Under the pieces are notes generated by a model. The model was not told the DNA's origin. It searched no databases and was given only the letters and a program-made list of their open reading frames with translations. Of a DNA stretch of 64,000 nt, positions 15,142 to 23,399 are shown piece after piece. The DNA is from Paractinoplanes durhamensis. GTDB taxonomy: Bacteria; Actinomycetota; Actinomycetes; Mycobacteriales; Micromonosporaceae. Position 1 is the first letter of the stretch. Each line of letters opens with the position of its first letter. Made by a program: the position numbers and the translations under genes. The stretch is from assembly GCF_016862175.1 (NCBI RefSeq), contig NZ_BOML01000034.1:62001-126000 (forward strand), in the 5' to 3' direction.

Positions 15142-16599
15142 GTGGACCGAGAAGCAGCAGACGACGCGTCCGATGTGGCGGTGGCCGACCCGACGGCCTT
15201 CGGCACTCGGCGGGGGCGAGAGGGCGACACCCTCTACCGCCGCCCACCAGCACACCCGCCGGTCGACTCGACCACCGGCGGATCATGGTTCACCGACGGC
15301 ACCGACGTGCCCGGGTTTTCGGCGATCCGGCCGTCATCGGGCGGTCCGTCATCGGATTCAGCCGCGGCCGAGCCGGCCGCGCCGGACTTCGGGCCGGCGA
15401 CGCCCCGTGGTTCCGGGCGTGCGTCGTTCGGCTTCAGTGACGGGCCGATCTCACCGAAGCGCACCGCGCCGACCTCCGGGCCGCCCGCCGCGACCTCGGA
15501 CGACGCCGACTACGCGGACTACCCCGACACCGGATTCCCGGAACCCGGGCTTTCGGACACCGGTTACTCGCGGTCCATCTACTCCGACGAGTTCACTCCC
15601 GCCGCCGGGCGCCGCTCGGCGGAGCCCAGCCCGATCGATCCCCGCCCGATGGAGCCGGCCCTTCCCGCCATCTCGAACTGGCCGCCGCCGGCCCGGCTCT
15701 CACCCGGGCTGGACACGCTCGACCGGGTGCCGGCCGCGACCGCGCTGAGCGGGACGTCCGACGAGTTCGCGAGCTGGCGGAGCGAAACCGGTGAGCGGCG
15801 GGCCGTCCGGCACGAGCGGGAACCGGCCGTCGAGCGGCCGGCCGCGCCCAAGCAGTCACGCGCGGTCACCATCGGCATGCTCGTGCTCAGCGCGATCGTG
15901 CTGCTGGCCGGCGGGGTCTTCGGCGTCGTGTACTTCGCCGGCTCCGACGACAACCTCGACTCGGTGCTCCAGCTCGGCGCCGGCAACGCGGGCAAGCGGA
16001 CCGCGACGGCGCCGCTCGACAACCGCACCAAGGCGAGCTTCGAGCTGCTGGCCGGCACCAACTCGGTGCACGTGACCATCGGGGAGCTCGGCGACGACCT
16101 CTACCGGATCTCCACACCGGACGATGCCGGCTTCGTGCCCGACCCGACGATCCGCAACGACGACGTCAAGCTGCAGGTCAGCAAGGACGGCGACGGGATC
16201 GGCGGGGAGATCGAGGTGGTCCTGGCGGCCAAGGTGCGATGGGCACTGCGCTTCAGCGGGTACGCCGAGAAGCAGGTCATCGACGTCAGCGGTGGGCAGA
16301 TCAGTTCGCTGGAGATGGTCGCGGGTATGCGTACCGCGCAACTGACCCTGTCCCGCCCCAGCGGGACCGTCCCGGTGAAGATCAATGGCGCGGCCGACTC
16401 GATGATCCTGAGATCGCCGTCGGCCAACCCGGTGCGGATCAAGCTGGGTGGCGGCGCGCAGCAGGTGATCGCCGGGTCGCGGACGCTGAAGGACGTGGTG
16501 GCCGGGTCGACGCTCACCCCGAAGGGATGGGACGTAGCGAACCGCTACGACGTCACGGCGGGCGCCCGAATCACGTCACTGACGGTAGAAAACGCCTGA
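15142..16599 (+). CDS. Single-pass membrane protein with disordered N-terminus and extracellular beta-rich domain
   Basis: 485-residue protein I cannot place in a named family. The first about 235 residues are rich in Pro, Ser, Thr, Asp and Arg and look disordered. One transmembrane helix follows (about 240-265, around VTIGMLVLSAIVLLAGGVFG), then about 220 residues with alternating hydrophobic/polar strands and many Gly, Val and Thr, suggesting a beta-helix or jelly-roll domain outside the cell. The start GTG 15142 is preferred because GGGGAG lies seven bases upstream; ATG 15121 and GTG 15073 are in-frame alternatives without such a site. Its layout (cytosolic tail, membrane, beta domain) suits a cell-surface sensor or adhesin, but that is inference. 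Confidence 0.7.
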   Translation: MDREAADDASDVAVADPTAFGTRRGREGDTLYRRPPAHPPVDSTTGGSWFTDGTDVPGFSAIRPSSGGPSSDSAAAEPAAPDFGPATPRGSGRASFGFSDGPISPKRTAPTSGPPAATSDDADYADYPDTGFPEPGLSDTGYSRSIYSDEFTPAAGRRSAEPSPIDPRPMEPALPAISNWPPPARLSPGLDTLDRVPAATALSGTSDEFASWRSETGERRAVRHEREPAVERPAAPKQSRAVTIGMLVLSAIVLLAGGVFGVVYFAGSDDNLDSVLQLGAGNAGKRTATAPLDNRTKASFELLAGTNSVHVTIGELGDDLYRISTPDDAGFVPDPTIRNDDVKLQVSKDGDGIGGEIEVVLAAKVRWALRFSGYAEKQVIDVSGGQISSLEMVAGMRTAQLTLSRPSGTVPVKINGAADSMILRSPSANPVRIKLGGGAQQVIAGSRTLKDVVAGSTLTPKGWDVANRYDVTAGARITSLTVENA

Positions 16600-16632
16600 G
16601 CCGGCCGGTTCCGCCGGCCGGCCCAGGTTTTT
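16600..16632. terminator. Intrinsic terminator between convergent genes
   Basis: GCCGGCCGG (16600-16608), loop TTCCG, CCGGCCGGC (16614-16622), then CCAGGTTTTTAC. The T-run gives good plus-strand polarity, and the stem can also serve serA on the other strand. Confidence 0.8.
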
Positions 16633-16638
16633 ACTCTT

Positions 16639-17856
16639 TCAGGACAGGACACGCAGGCGGACCGTCTGCTCCATGTTGCGCAGCTGGTCCAGCACCTCGT
16701 CGCTGTAGTCGCCGCTGATGTCGGTGATCAGGTAGCCGTACTCGCCGCGGGTGCTCAGCAGCTGGCCCTCGACGTTCACCGAGTGCTGGGCCAGGATGCT
16801 GTTGACCTTGGCGAGGACGCCCGGGGTGTTGAGGTGGACGTGCACGATCCGGCTCATGCCGTCCTGCTCGGGCAGCGCCACCGACGGCAGGTTCACGCTG
16901 AGCGTGGTGTTGCCGTCCTTGATGAAGTGCGTGAGCTTGTTGGCCACGAAGTCGCCGATGTCCGACTGCGCTTCCTCGGTCGACCCGCCGATGTGCGGGG
17001 TGAGGATGACGTTCGGCAGGCCGCGCAGCTCGGAGACGAACTCGTCGCCGCGGCCCTTCGGCTCCTTCGGGAAGACGTCCACCGCCGCGCCGGCCAGGTG
17101 ACCGCTGGTCAGGGCGTCCCGCAGGGCGACGTGGTCGACCACGATGCCGCGCGACAGGTTGAGGAACAGCGAGCCCGGGCGCATCCGCTTGAACTGCTCG
17201 GCGCCGAAGAAGCCGAGGTTGCCCGGCCGGCCGTCGACGTGCAGCGTGACGAAGTCGGACGTCTCCAGCAGCTCCTCCAGCGAGGCGCAGCGGTGCGCGT
17301 TGCTCAGCGCCAGCTTGTCGGCGGTGTCGTAGAACGACACGTGCATGCCGAGGTTCTCCGCCAGCACCGACAGCTGGGTGCCGATGTTGCCGTAGCCGAC
17401 GATGCCGAGCCGGCGCCCGCGGATCTCGTGCGCGCCGTCCGCCGACTTGTCCCATACGCCCTGGTGCATGAGCGTGTTCTTCTCGGTCAGCCGCCGGGTC
17501 ATCGCGATGATCTCGGCGACCGCCAGCTCGACCACCGAGCGGGTGTTGGAGAACGGCGCGTTGAACACCGCGATCCCGTGCGACGCCGCCGCCTGAAGGT
17601 CGATCTGGTCGGTGCCGATGCAGAACGCGCCGACCGCGACGAGGGTGTCGGCCGCCTCCAGCACCTTGGCGGTCACCTGGGTCTTGGAGCGGATGCCGAG
17701 CAGGTGCACACCCTGGATCCGCTCGATCAGCTCCGCCTCGTCGAGGGCGTTGCGGACGGACTCGACGTGATATCCCTCGGCCTCGAGCCTGGTCACCGCG
17801 TCACGGTGAATGCTCTCCAACAGAAGGACTCGCACCTTGGCCTGGTCGCTCATCAT
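16639..17856 (-). CDS. serA: D-3-phosphoglycerate dehydrogenase
   Basis: Catalyses the first committed step of L-serine synthesis, oxidation of 3-phosphoglycerate to 3-phosphohydroxypyruvate with NAD+. About 405 residues, the shorter E. coli-like type without the extra intervening domain of mycobacterial SerA. The NAD-binding motif is GIVGYGNIGTQLS. The catalytic Arg is in LSRGIVVD, the Glu in PKEP and the His in TPHIGGST. A C-terminal ACT domain starts at VHVHLNTPGVLAKVN and would give feedback inhibition by serine. Two adjacent ATGs (17856, 17853) can start it; the ribosome-binding site is weak. It is transcribed alone and converges with the membrane-protein gene. Confidence 0.93.
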   Translation of the reverse strand: MMSDQAKVRVLLLESIHRDAVTRLEAEGYHVESVRNALDEAELIERIQGVHLLGIRSKTQVTAKVLEAADTLVAVGAFCIGTDQIDLQAAASHGIAVFNAPFSNTRSVVELAVAEIIAMTRRLTEKNTLMHQGVWDKSADGAHEIRGRRLGIVGYGNIGTQLSVLAENLGMHVSFYDTADKLALSNAHRCASLEELLETSDFVTLHVDGRPGNLGFFGAEQFKRMRPGSLFLNLSRGIVVDHVALRDALTSGHLAGAAVDVFPKEPKGRGDEFVSELRGLPNVILTPHIGGSTEEAQSDIGDFVANKLTHFIKDGNTTLSVNLPSVALPEQDGMSRIVHVHLNTPGVLAKVNSILAQHSVNVEGQLLSTRGEYGYLITDISGDYSDEVLDQLRNMEQTVRLRVLS

Positions 17857-18229
17857 GTTCCGTTCCGTATAAGAGTTGGCCGTTCGGGCCGCCACGCCGA
17901 AGCCCAGAATCTCCCAGCCTAATGCGCGGCCGGGTGTGGTCCGGGCAGGTGTGCCGGACCTCCCATCTGGTGCGATAGCCGTAACCGCCCGGGTGTCAAT
18001 ACGGCTCTGAGCCGGATCGAGATCAGAGGTCAACAGCCGGCCGTCTGCCGCGACTGTCAGGTACCCGATCGTGGCAGGTGACGATCGGAGCGCGGAAGGC
18101 ATTTTCCCCGGCCTGGGGTTGTACGCCGGTGGTTGCAGGGGTAGCTACACCGTCTGGATGACGCCAAGATCCCAGGAAATGGAGAGGCTGACACCCGGGT
18201 CGGTAGGGCAAGCTCGAGAAGGGGTGTTC
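17857..18229. other. Divergent intergenic region between serA and DMT transporter
   Basis: 373 bp with no supportable gene. It holds a hairpin GGTCCGG (17938-17944) / CCGGACC (17954-17960) in the serA leader region and a perfect inverted repeat CCGATCGT (18065-18072) / ACGATCGG (18081-18088) that could be an operator for the transporter gene. No known riboswitch is recognisable. Confidence 0.5.
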
Positions 18230-19120
18230 ATGGCGTCACTTGGTTGGGCTGTCTCGCTGTCCGTTTTGTCCGCTGCCAGTTACGCGGGTGCGGCCGTCGC
18301 GCAGGAGCGGCTGGCCAAGCACGGCCAGCGCGGCCTGGCCCGCTGGGCGGTCGCGCTGCTCCTCACCGCGGGCGGCGTGGGCCTGCACGTGGTCGCCCTC
18401 AACTTCGGCACGGTCGCGGTCGTCCAGGCCCTGGGCACCCTGACCCTGCTGTTCGCGCTACCCATCTCGGCGTTGCGCTACCGCACCCGAATAAGCATCC
18501 CGGCCTGGATCGACGCCGGCCTGACCGTGGCCGGCCTGGCCCTGATCATGTCGCTGTCGGTGGAGTCGGACGAGCCGGCCCTGATCTCGGACACCACCGG
18601 CCGGTACGCCGCCGTGGTTGCCGTGGTCGCGGTGGCGGCCCTGATCGGCGGCGCCGTCGTCGCCACCCCGAAGGTCCGGGCGATGCTGCTGGCCGGCGCC
18701 GCCGGTGTGGCCTTCGGCATCTCGTCGGTGCTGTCCAAGGCCGTGATGGCCGCGTTCACCGACGGCGGAGTCGCGGCCGTCTCGATGCTCCTGACCGGCA
18801 CGGTGGTGATGCTGTCCATCGTCGGATATCTGCTGAGCCAGTTCTCCTACCGCGGCGCGGGCCTGGCCGCCCCGCTGGCCACGGTGAGCGTCACCAACCC
18901 GATCGTCGCCGCGATCGCCGGCGTGATCGTCTTCAACGAGAGCTTCCGCTTCGGCACCACCGGCCGGCTCGTGGTCGCCCTGGCCGCACTGGTGATGACT
19001 CTCGGCGTGATCGGCCTGGCCCGCCGCACCGCGGTCTCGGCCACCGACTCACCGTCGACAACCGACCCGTCCACCACCGACGCCGGGCGGGAGGACGTCC
19101 CCACCTCGGCCGCTCCCTGA
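18230..19120 (+). CDS. EamA/DMT-superfamily membrane transporter
   Basis: 296-residue integral membrane protein with nine to ten hydrophobic helices arranged as an internal duplication, as in drug/metabolite transporters. Each half ends in the typical Pro/Gly-rich helix, for example ATVSVTNPIVAAIAGVIVFNE in the second half with its conserved Asn-Pro and Glu. The C-terminus is a hydrophilic Ser/Thr/Asp tail. Family members export amino acids, purines or other metabolites; nothing indicates which. Start ATG 18230 follows GAGAAGGGG. Divergent from serA, which could hint at amino-acid export, but that is only context. Confidence 0.78.
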   Translation: MASLGWAVSLSVLSAASYAGAAVAQERLAKHGQRGLARWAVALLLTAGGVGLHVVALNFGTVAVVQALGTLTLLFALPISALRYRTRISIPAWIDAGLTVAGLALIMSLSVESDEPALISDTTGRYAAVVAVVAVAALIGGAVVATPKVRAMLLAGAAGVAFGISSVLSKAVMAAFTDGGVAAVSMLLTGTVVMLSIVGYLLSQFSYRGAGLAAPLATVSVTNPIVAAIAGVIVFNESFRFGTTGRLVVALAALVMTLGVIGLARRTAVSATDSPSTTDPSTTDAGREDVPTSAAP

Positions 19121-19207
19121 GATGCCGGCCCACCCGGCCGGTGGCCGCGACGGCCCGGGCCATCTACGGCCTTTCCGCTGGGGCGGGGACTTGGCATGCC
19201 CGTACAT

Positions 19208-20335
19208 CTAAAGGGCTTTTGGTAGCAGGACCGTGACTGTCAGGCCGCCCTCGTCGCGGGCGTCGGCCCGGACCTCGCCGCCGTGGGCCTTGGCGATCGC
19301 CCGGACGATGGAGAGGCCGAGGCCGGCGCCGGGGGAGTGCAGGCGTTCGCGGCCGTAGCGGTGGAACGGCTCGAACAGTCCGGGGACCTCGTAGCGGGGG
19401 ATCACCGGGCCCGAGTTGCTGACCTCCAGGATCACCCGGCCGTCGAGGCGGGTGCCGGTGCGGACCAGGACCCAGCCGTTCTCGGCGACGTTGTGCCGGA
19501 TGCCGTTCTCCACCAGGTTTTGCACCAGGCGCTCCAGGAGGACCGGGTTGCCGGCCACCGCGGCCTCGCCCGGCTCGGTGACCACCTTCACCGTGTCGGA
19601 CACCGCGACGTGGTCGACGATGTCGGCCAGGTCCACGTAGGAGCGTTCGGAGACCGGGCGCTCGGACTGCGCCAGCAGGAGCAGGCCGTCGATCAGCCGG
19701 CCGTGCCGGTCGTTGATGGCGAGCAGCGTGGTGCCGAGCTGCCGCACCTCCTCGGAGACCTCGGCCGGGGTCAGCGCCACCTCCAGCAGGGTGCGGTTGA
19801 GGGTCAGCGGGGTGCGCAGCTCGTGCGACGCGCTGGCGATGAACCGGCGCTGGCCGTCGAAGGAATGGTCGAGGCGGGCCAGCATGACGTCGAACGTGTC
19901 GGCCAGCTCCTTGATCTCGTCCCGCGGGCCGGTCAGGGCGATCCGCTCGTGCAGGCCGCGGTCGGCGTCGGGGGCGGTGGCGATCCGTTTCGCCGTCGCG
20001 GTGATCTGGTGCAGCGGCTGGAGCATCCGGCCGGCCAGCAGCCAGCCGAGGGCGATCGCGGCCGTACTCACCACGGCCAGCGCGATCAGGCCCTGGGTCA
20101 GCAGGGTGTGCAGGGCGGTGTCCTGGGTTCCGTTGACGATCTTCTGGACGAACTGGGGTCCGGACTCTCCGCTGGGGCCGACGCCGACCGTATCGATCTG
20201 CTTGCCCTCGCCGGCGATCGCTACCGGCAGGCGCTGTTGCACCAGGATGTAGGTGGCGCCCAGCAGCACCATGCCGGCCACCACGAACAGGCCGCCGTAG
20301 AAGAGGGTCAGCCGGGTTCTTACGGTCAGCTTCAT
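19208..20335 (-). CDS. Sensor histidine kinase
   Basis: 375-residue membrane histidine kinase. Helix 1 is about 10-32, a short extracellular loop of about 45 residues follows, helix 2 is about 80-100, then HAMP (about 101-155). The dimerisation/phospho-acceptor box is ASASHELRTPLTLNR with H171. The ATPase domain shows the N-box LVQNLVENGIRHN and the G-box GAGLGLSIVRAI. The small sensor loop suggests intramembrane or wall-stress sensing rather than ligand capture. Its ATG overlaps the stop of the response regulator (20332-20335), so the pair is co-translated. Divergent from the MacA/MacB-like ABC operon, its likely target. Confidence 0.92.
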   Translation of the reverse strand: MKLTVRTRLTLFYGGLFVVAGMVLLGATYILVQQRLPVAIAGEGKQIDTVGVGPSGESGPQFVQKIVNGTQDTALHTLLTQGLIALAVVSTAAIALGWLLAGRMLQPLHQITATAKRIATAPDADRGLHERIALTGPRDEIKELADTFDVMLARLDHSFDGQRRFIASASHELRTPLTLNRTLLEVALTPAEVSEEVRQLGTTLLAINDRHGRLIDGLLLLAQSERPVSERSYVDLADIVDHVAVSDTVKVVTEPGEAAVAGNPVLLERLVQNLVENGIRHNVAENGWVLVRTGTRLDGRVILEVSNSGPVIPRYEVPGLFEPFHRYGRERLHSPGAGLGLSIVRAIAKAHGGEVRADARDEGGLTVTVLLPKAL

Positions 20336-20985
20336 GGGATTCGGTACCCCACTCCTGGCTCGGTGAGCACCACGGCCGGGTCGCCCAGTTTGCGGCGCAA
20401 CTTCAGGATCGTCATGCGTACGGCGTGGGTGAACGGGTCGGCGTTCTCGTCCCAGGCCTTTTCCAGCAGCACCTCGGCCGAGACCGCGGTGCCGTCGGCG
20501 CGCAGCAGCTCGGTCAGGACCGCGAACTCCTTGCGGGACAGCGGCACGTAGCGCCCGTCCCGGTGCACCTCGCGGCGGTGCGGGTCGAGGCTGATCCCGG
20601 CCCGCCGCAGGATCGGCGGGGCGGCCGGCCGGGCGCGGCGGCCGAGGGCGGTGACCCGGGCGGCGAGCTCGCGGAACGCGAACGGCTTCGGCAGGTAGTC
20701 GTCGGCGCCCAGGGACAGGCCGGTGACCCGGTCGTCGATGCCGGCCGCCGCGGTCAGCATCAGCACCCGGGTCTCGCCCTTCTCGACGACGGCCCGGCAC
20801 ACGTCGTCGCCGTGCACCGCGGGAATGTCCCGGTCCAGCACCACCACGTCGTAGTCGTTGACGTCGATGCGCTCCAGGGCGGCCGCGCCGTCGTACGCCA
20901 CGTCCACCGCATGGGCCTCGTGGCGCAGGCCCTGCGCCACCGCGTCGGCCAGCAGCGGCTCGTCCTCGACCACCAGGATCCGCAT
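20332..20985 (-). CDS. OmpR-family response regulator
   Basis: 217-residue DNA-binding response regulator. Receiver domain: acidic pair VVEDEP (E7, D8), phospho-acceptor D51 in VVVLDRDIP, T78 in MLTA and the Lys of LPKPF. The C-terminal winged helix (about 125-215) has VPLSRKEFAVLTELLRADG and TILKLRRKLGD, ending TEPGVGYRIP, the usual OmpR/PhoB end. Partner of the kinase downstream through a 4-bp overlap. It is divergently placed, 124 bp from the start of the lipoprotein-ABC operon, which it most likely controls together with its own promoter. Confidence 0.92.
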   Translation of the reverse strand: MRILVVEDEPLLADAVAQGLRHEAHAVDVAYDGAAALERIDVNDYDVVVLDRDIPAVHGDDVCRAVVEKGETRVLMLTAAAGIDDRVTGLSLGADDYLPKPFAFRELAARVTALGRRARPAAPPILRRAGISLDPHRREVHRDGRYVPLSRKEFAVLTELLRADGTAVSAEVLLEKAWDENADPFTHAVRMTILKLRRKLGDPAVVLTEPGVGYRIP

Positions 20986-21109
20986 GTCTCTATCGTGCCG
21001 TGCCCGGGCGTCAACTCGGCGTCACGTTTTTTCGTGACGGTGAGGAAACCTGTCGATCGCTGTACTTCGTCCCGTGGCGGCCGTCCGGCCGCCGGTGAAG
21101 GAGACGACG

Positions 21110-21694
21110 ATGCGAACCCGGACGGTCGCGGCGCTCGCCCTGATGTCGGCCCTGGCGGCCGGCGGATGTGTGGGTGCCGCTGCGAACGATCCGCAGGTGG
21201 CGAGCGCGCAGTCGAGCACCGCCAAGCCGAGCAGCAGTGCCAGCAGTTCGGCCGATGACGACCAGGACGCGCAGCTGAAGTTCTCGCAGTGCATGCGGGA
21301 TCAGGGCATCACCTGGTTCCCCGATCCGGTCGACGGAAAGATGGAGGTCTTCGCGCCCAAGGGCACCGACATGAAGAAGATGGAGGCGGCCCAGCAGGCC
21401 TGCCGGAAGTTCCTGCCGAACGGCGGCCAGCCGCCGAAGATGAGCGCCGAGGAACTCGAACAGGCCCGCAACATGGCCAAGTGCATGCGGGAGAACGGCA
21501 TCCCGAACTTCCCGGATCCCGACCCGAACGGCGGGATGATGCTCGACGCATCCAAGCTGGGCACCAAACCGGGCGACCCGACCTGGGACAAGGCCGAGGC
21601 GGCGTGCGCGCAGTACCGGCCGAAGGGCGGCAAGCACGTCGAGGGCCACTCGGACGGCAACGGCGCCGCCATTCCCGGGACGGTGACCGGATGA
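21110..21694 (+). CDS. Lipoprotein with duplicated CMRxxGxxxFPDP motif
   Basis: 194-residue predicted lipoprotein. The signal peptide ends in the lipobox LAAGGC with lipidated C20, then comes a Ser/Ala-rich linker. The mature part has two copies of a Cys-containing motif, CMRDQGITWFPDP (61-73) and CMRENGIPNFPDP (125-137), each followed by a further Cys (C98 and one near 175) that may pair with the first. This duplicated motif occurs in actinobacterial lipoproteins encoded beside ABC exporters; function unknown, perhaps periplasmic capture for the exporter. ATG 21110 has AAGGAG six bases upstream. First gene of a four-gene operon; its stop overlaps the next start. Confidence 0.82.
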   Translation: MRTRTVAALALMSALAAGGCVGAAANDPQVASAQSSTAKPSSSASSSADDDQDAQLKFSQCMRDQGITWFPDPVDGKMEVFAPKGTDMKKMEAAQQACRKFLPNGGQPPKMSAEELEQARNMAKCMRENGIPNFPDPDPNGGMMLDASKLGTKPGDPTWDKAEAACAQYRPKGGKHVEGHSDGNGAAIPGTVTG

Positions 21695-22743
21695 GCGCCC
21701 GGCGTACCGCGGGAGTCGTCGCGGGCGTGCTGGCGGTCGGGGCGGTGGCCACCGCGGTCACCGTGTTCAACCTGCCGGACACGCCCAGCAGCAGTGCCGC
21801 CACCGGCAGCACCGGCACCAAGACGACCGAGATCAGCAAGGAGACGCTGGTCGACCGGGAGAGCCACGACGGCTCGCTCGGGCACGGCTCGACGTCCGTG
21901 CTGGCCGCCGGGTCGAACGGCACGGTCACCTGGCTGCCTACCGCGGGGGCGACGATCGCGCGGGGGAAGGCGCTGTACCGACTCGACAACAAGCCGGTGG
22001 TGCTGCTCTACGGCACGCTTCCGGCGTACCGGACGCTGGCGCCGGGGGTGAAGGGCCCGGACGTCAAACAACTCGAGAAGAACCTCTGGGCGCTGGGCTA
22101 TCGCGGGTTCACCGTGGACAGCACGTACTCGTCGGCTACCGCCGACGCCGTCGAGGAATGGCAGGACGATCTCGGGCTCACCGAGACCGGCCGGGTGGAG
22201 AGCAGCCAGATCGTGTACGCCGCGACGGCGGTCCGGGTCGACTCGGTGACCGTCCAGAACGGCTCGGCCGCGATGGCCGGCACGGAATTGCTGAAATATA
22301 CGGGTACGACGTTGGTGGCGACCGTGGATCTGGGCATGGACTCGCAGCGGCTCGCCAAGCAGGGCGTCCCCGTCCAGGTCGAGATGCCGGACGGCAAGAA
22401 ACTTCCGGGCAAGATCATCAAGCTGGGTACGACCGTGCAGGCGGGCCAGGGCGATGAGCCGGACACCACGCTGATCGAGGTGACGGTCGGCTTCGCCGGT
22501 TCGCCGGCCGGGATGGACGAGGCGTCGGTGACCGTCTACTTCACCTCGTCGGAGCGCAAGGACGTGCTGACCGTGCCGGTCGCGGCGTTGCTGGCGCTCG
22601 CCGAGGGCGGCTACGGCGTGCAGGTCGTCGACGGCGCCACCACCAAGATCGTCGCGGTGGAGACCGGCCTGTTCGCCGACGGGAAGGTCGAGATCACCGG
22701 CGACGGCCTGGCCGCCGGGATGAAGGTCGGGATACCGGTATGA
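21691..22743 (+). CDS. MacA-like ABC-exporter adaptor with peptidoglycan-binding domain
   Basis: 350-residue membrane-anchored protein. It has an N-terminal signal/anchor helix (about 7-27) and a lipoyl/barrel-sandwich-like region (around 70-100, SNGTVTWLPTAGATIARGKALYRLD). An inserted peptidoglycan-binding type 1 domain follows (about 118-170, KGPDVKQLEKNLWALGY and AVEEWQDDLGL), then beta-barrel and membrane-proximal domains. It corresponds to the periplasmic adaptor of MacAB-type exporters, with the helical hairpin replaced by a wall-binding module as expected for a Gram-positive cell. Overlaps the lipoprotein stop (ATGA, 21691-21694) and the ATPase start (22740-22743). Confidence 0.8.
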   Translation: MSARRTAGVVAGVLAVGAVATAVTVFNLPDTPSSSAATGSTGTKTTEISKETLVDRESHDGSLGHGSTSVLAAGSNGTVTWLPTAGATIARGKALYRLDNKPVVLLYGTLPAYRTLAPGVKGPDVKQLEKNLWALGYRGFTVDSTYSSATADAVEEWQDDLGLTETGRVESSQIVYAATAVRVDSVTVQNGSAAMAGTELLKYTGTTLVATVDLGMDSQRLAKQGVPVQVEMPDGKKLPGKIIKLGTTVQAGQGDEPDTTLIEVTVGFAGSPAGMDEASVTVYFTSSERKDVLTVPVAALLALAEGGYGVQVVDGATTKIVAVETGLFADGKVEITGDGLAAGMKVGIPV

Positions 22744-23399
22744 GCCAGGTGATCGAGTTGTCGGGGGTGACCAAGTCGTACCCGGGCGGGGTCACCGCGG
22801 TCCGGTCGGTGGATCTGTCCGTGGAGTACGGCGAGCTTGTCGCGATCGTCGGGCCATCGGGGTCGGGCAAGTCCACCATGCTGCACCTGATCGGCACGCT
22901 GGACCGGCCGTCCGAGGGCACTGTGAAGATCGACGGGCACGACGTGGCGACCCTCACCGACCGGCAGTTGTCGGCGCTGCGGGCCCGCCGGATCGGTTTC
23001 GTGTTCCAGCAGTTCCATCTGGCACCGGGGCGCAACGTGGTGGCCAACGTCGCCGACGGGTTGCTCTACGCCGGCGTACCCAGAAAGGAGCGGGAGCGGC
23101 GCGCCGAGGCCGCCCTCGTCCGGGTCGGCCTGGGTGACCGGCTCACCCACCGTCCGCACCAGCTCTCCGGCGGCGAGCGTCAGCGAGTCGCCATCGCCCG
23201 GGCGGTGGCCGGCGATCCGGCGGTGCTGCTCGCCGACGAACCCACCGGAAACCTCGACTCGGTCTCCGGCGCGGGCGTGGTCGAGCTGCTGCGCGAACTC
23301 AACGACGCGGGCACGACCGTCCTGGTCATCACCCACGATCACGAGATCGCGTCCGGGCTGCCCCGGCAGGTGCCGATGCGGGACGGGGAGGTGGTCTAG
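22740..23399 (+). CDS. ABC transporter ATPase, MacB/LolD type
   Basis: 219-residue ATP-binding subunit. Walker A is GPSGSGKST (38-46), the Q-loop is FVFQQFHL, the signature LSGGERQR, Walker B VLLADEPTGNLD and the switch His ITHDHE. The short length and the EPTGNLD sequence place it in the MacB/LolD/FtsE group that powers mechanotransmission-type permeases. It acts with the permease encoded immediately downstream and the adaptor upstream. Start ATG 22740 overlaps the adaptor stop by 4 bp. Confidence 0.93.
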   Translation: MSQVIELSGVTKSYPGGVTAVRSVDLSVEYGELVAIVGPSGSGKSTMLHLIGTLDRPSEGTVKIDGHDVATLTDRQLSALRARRIGFVFQQFHLAPGRNVVANVADGLLYAGVPRKERERRAEAALVRVGLGDRLTHRPHQLSGGERQRVAIARAVAGDPAVLLADEPTGNLDSVSGAGVVELLRELNDAGTTVLVITHDHEIASGLPRQVPMRDGEVV

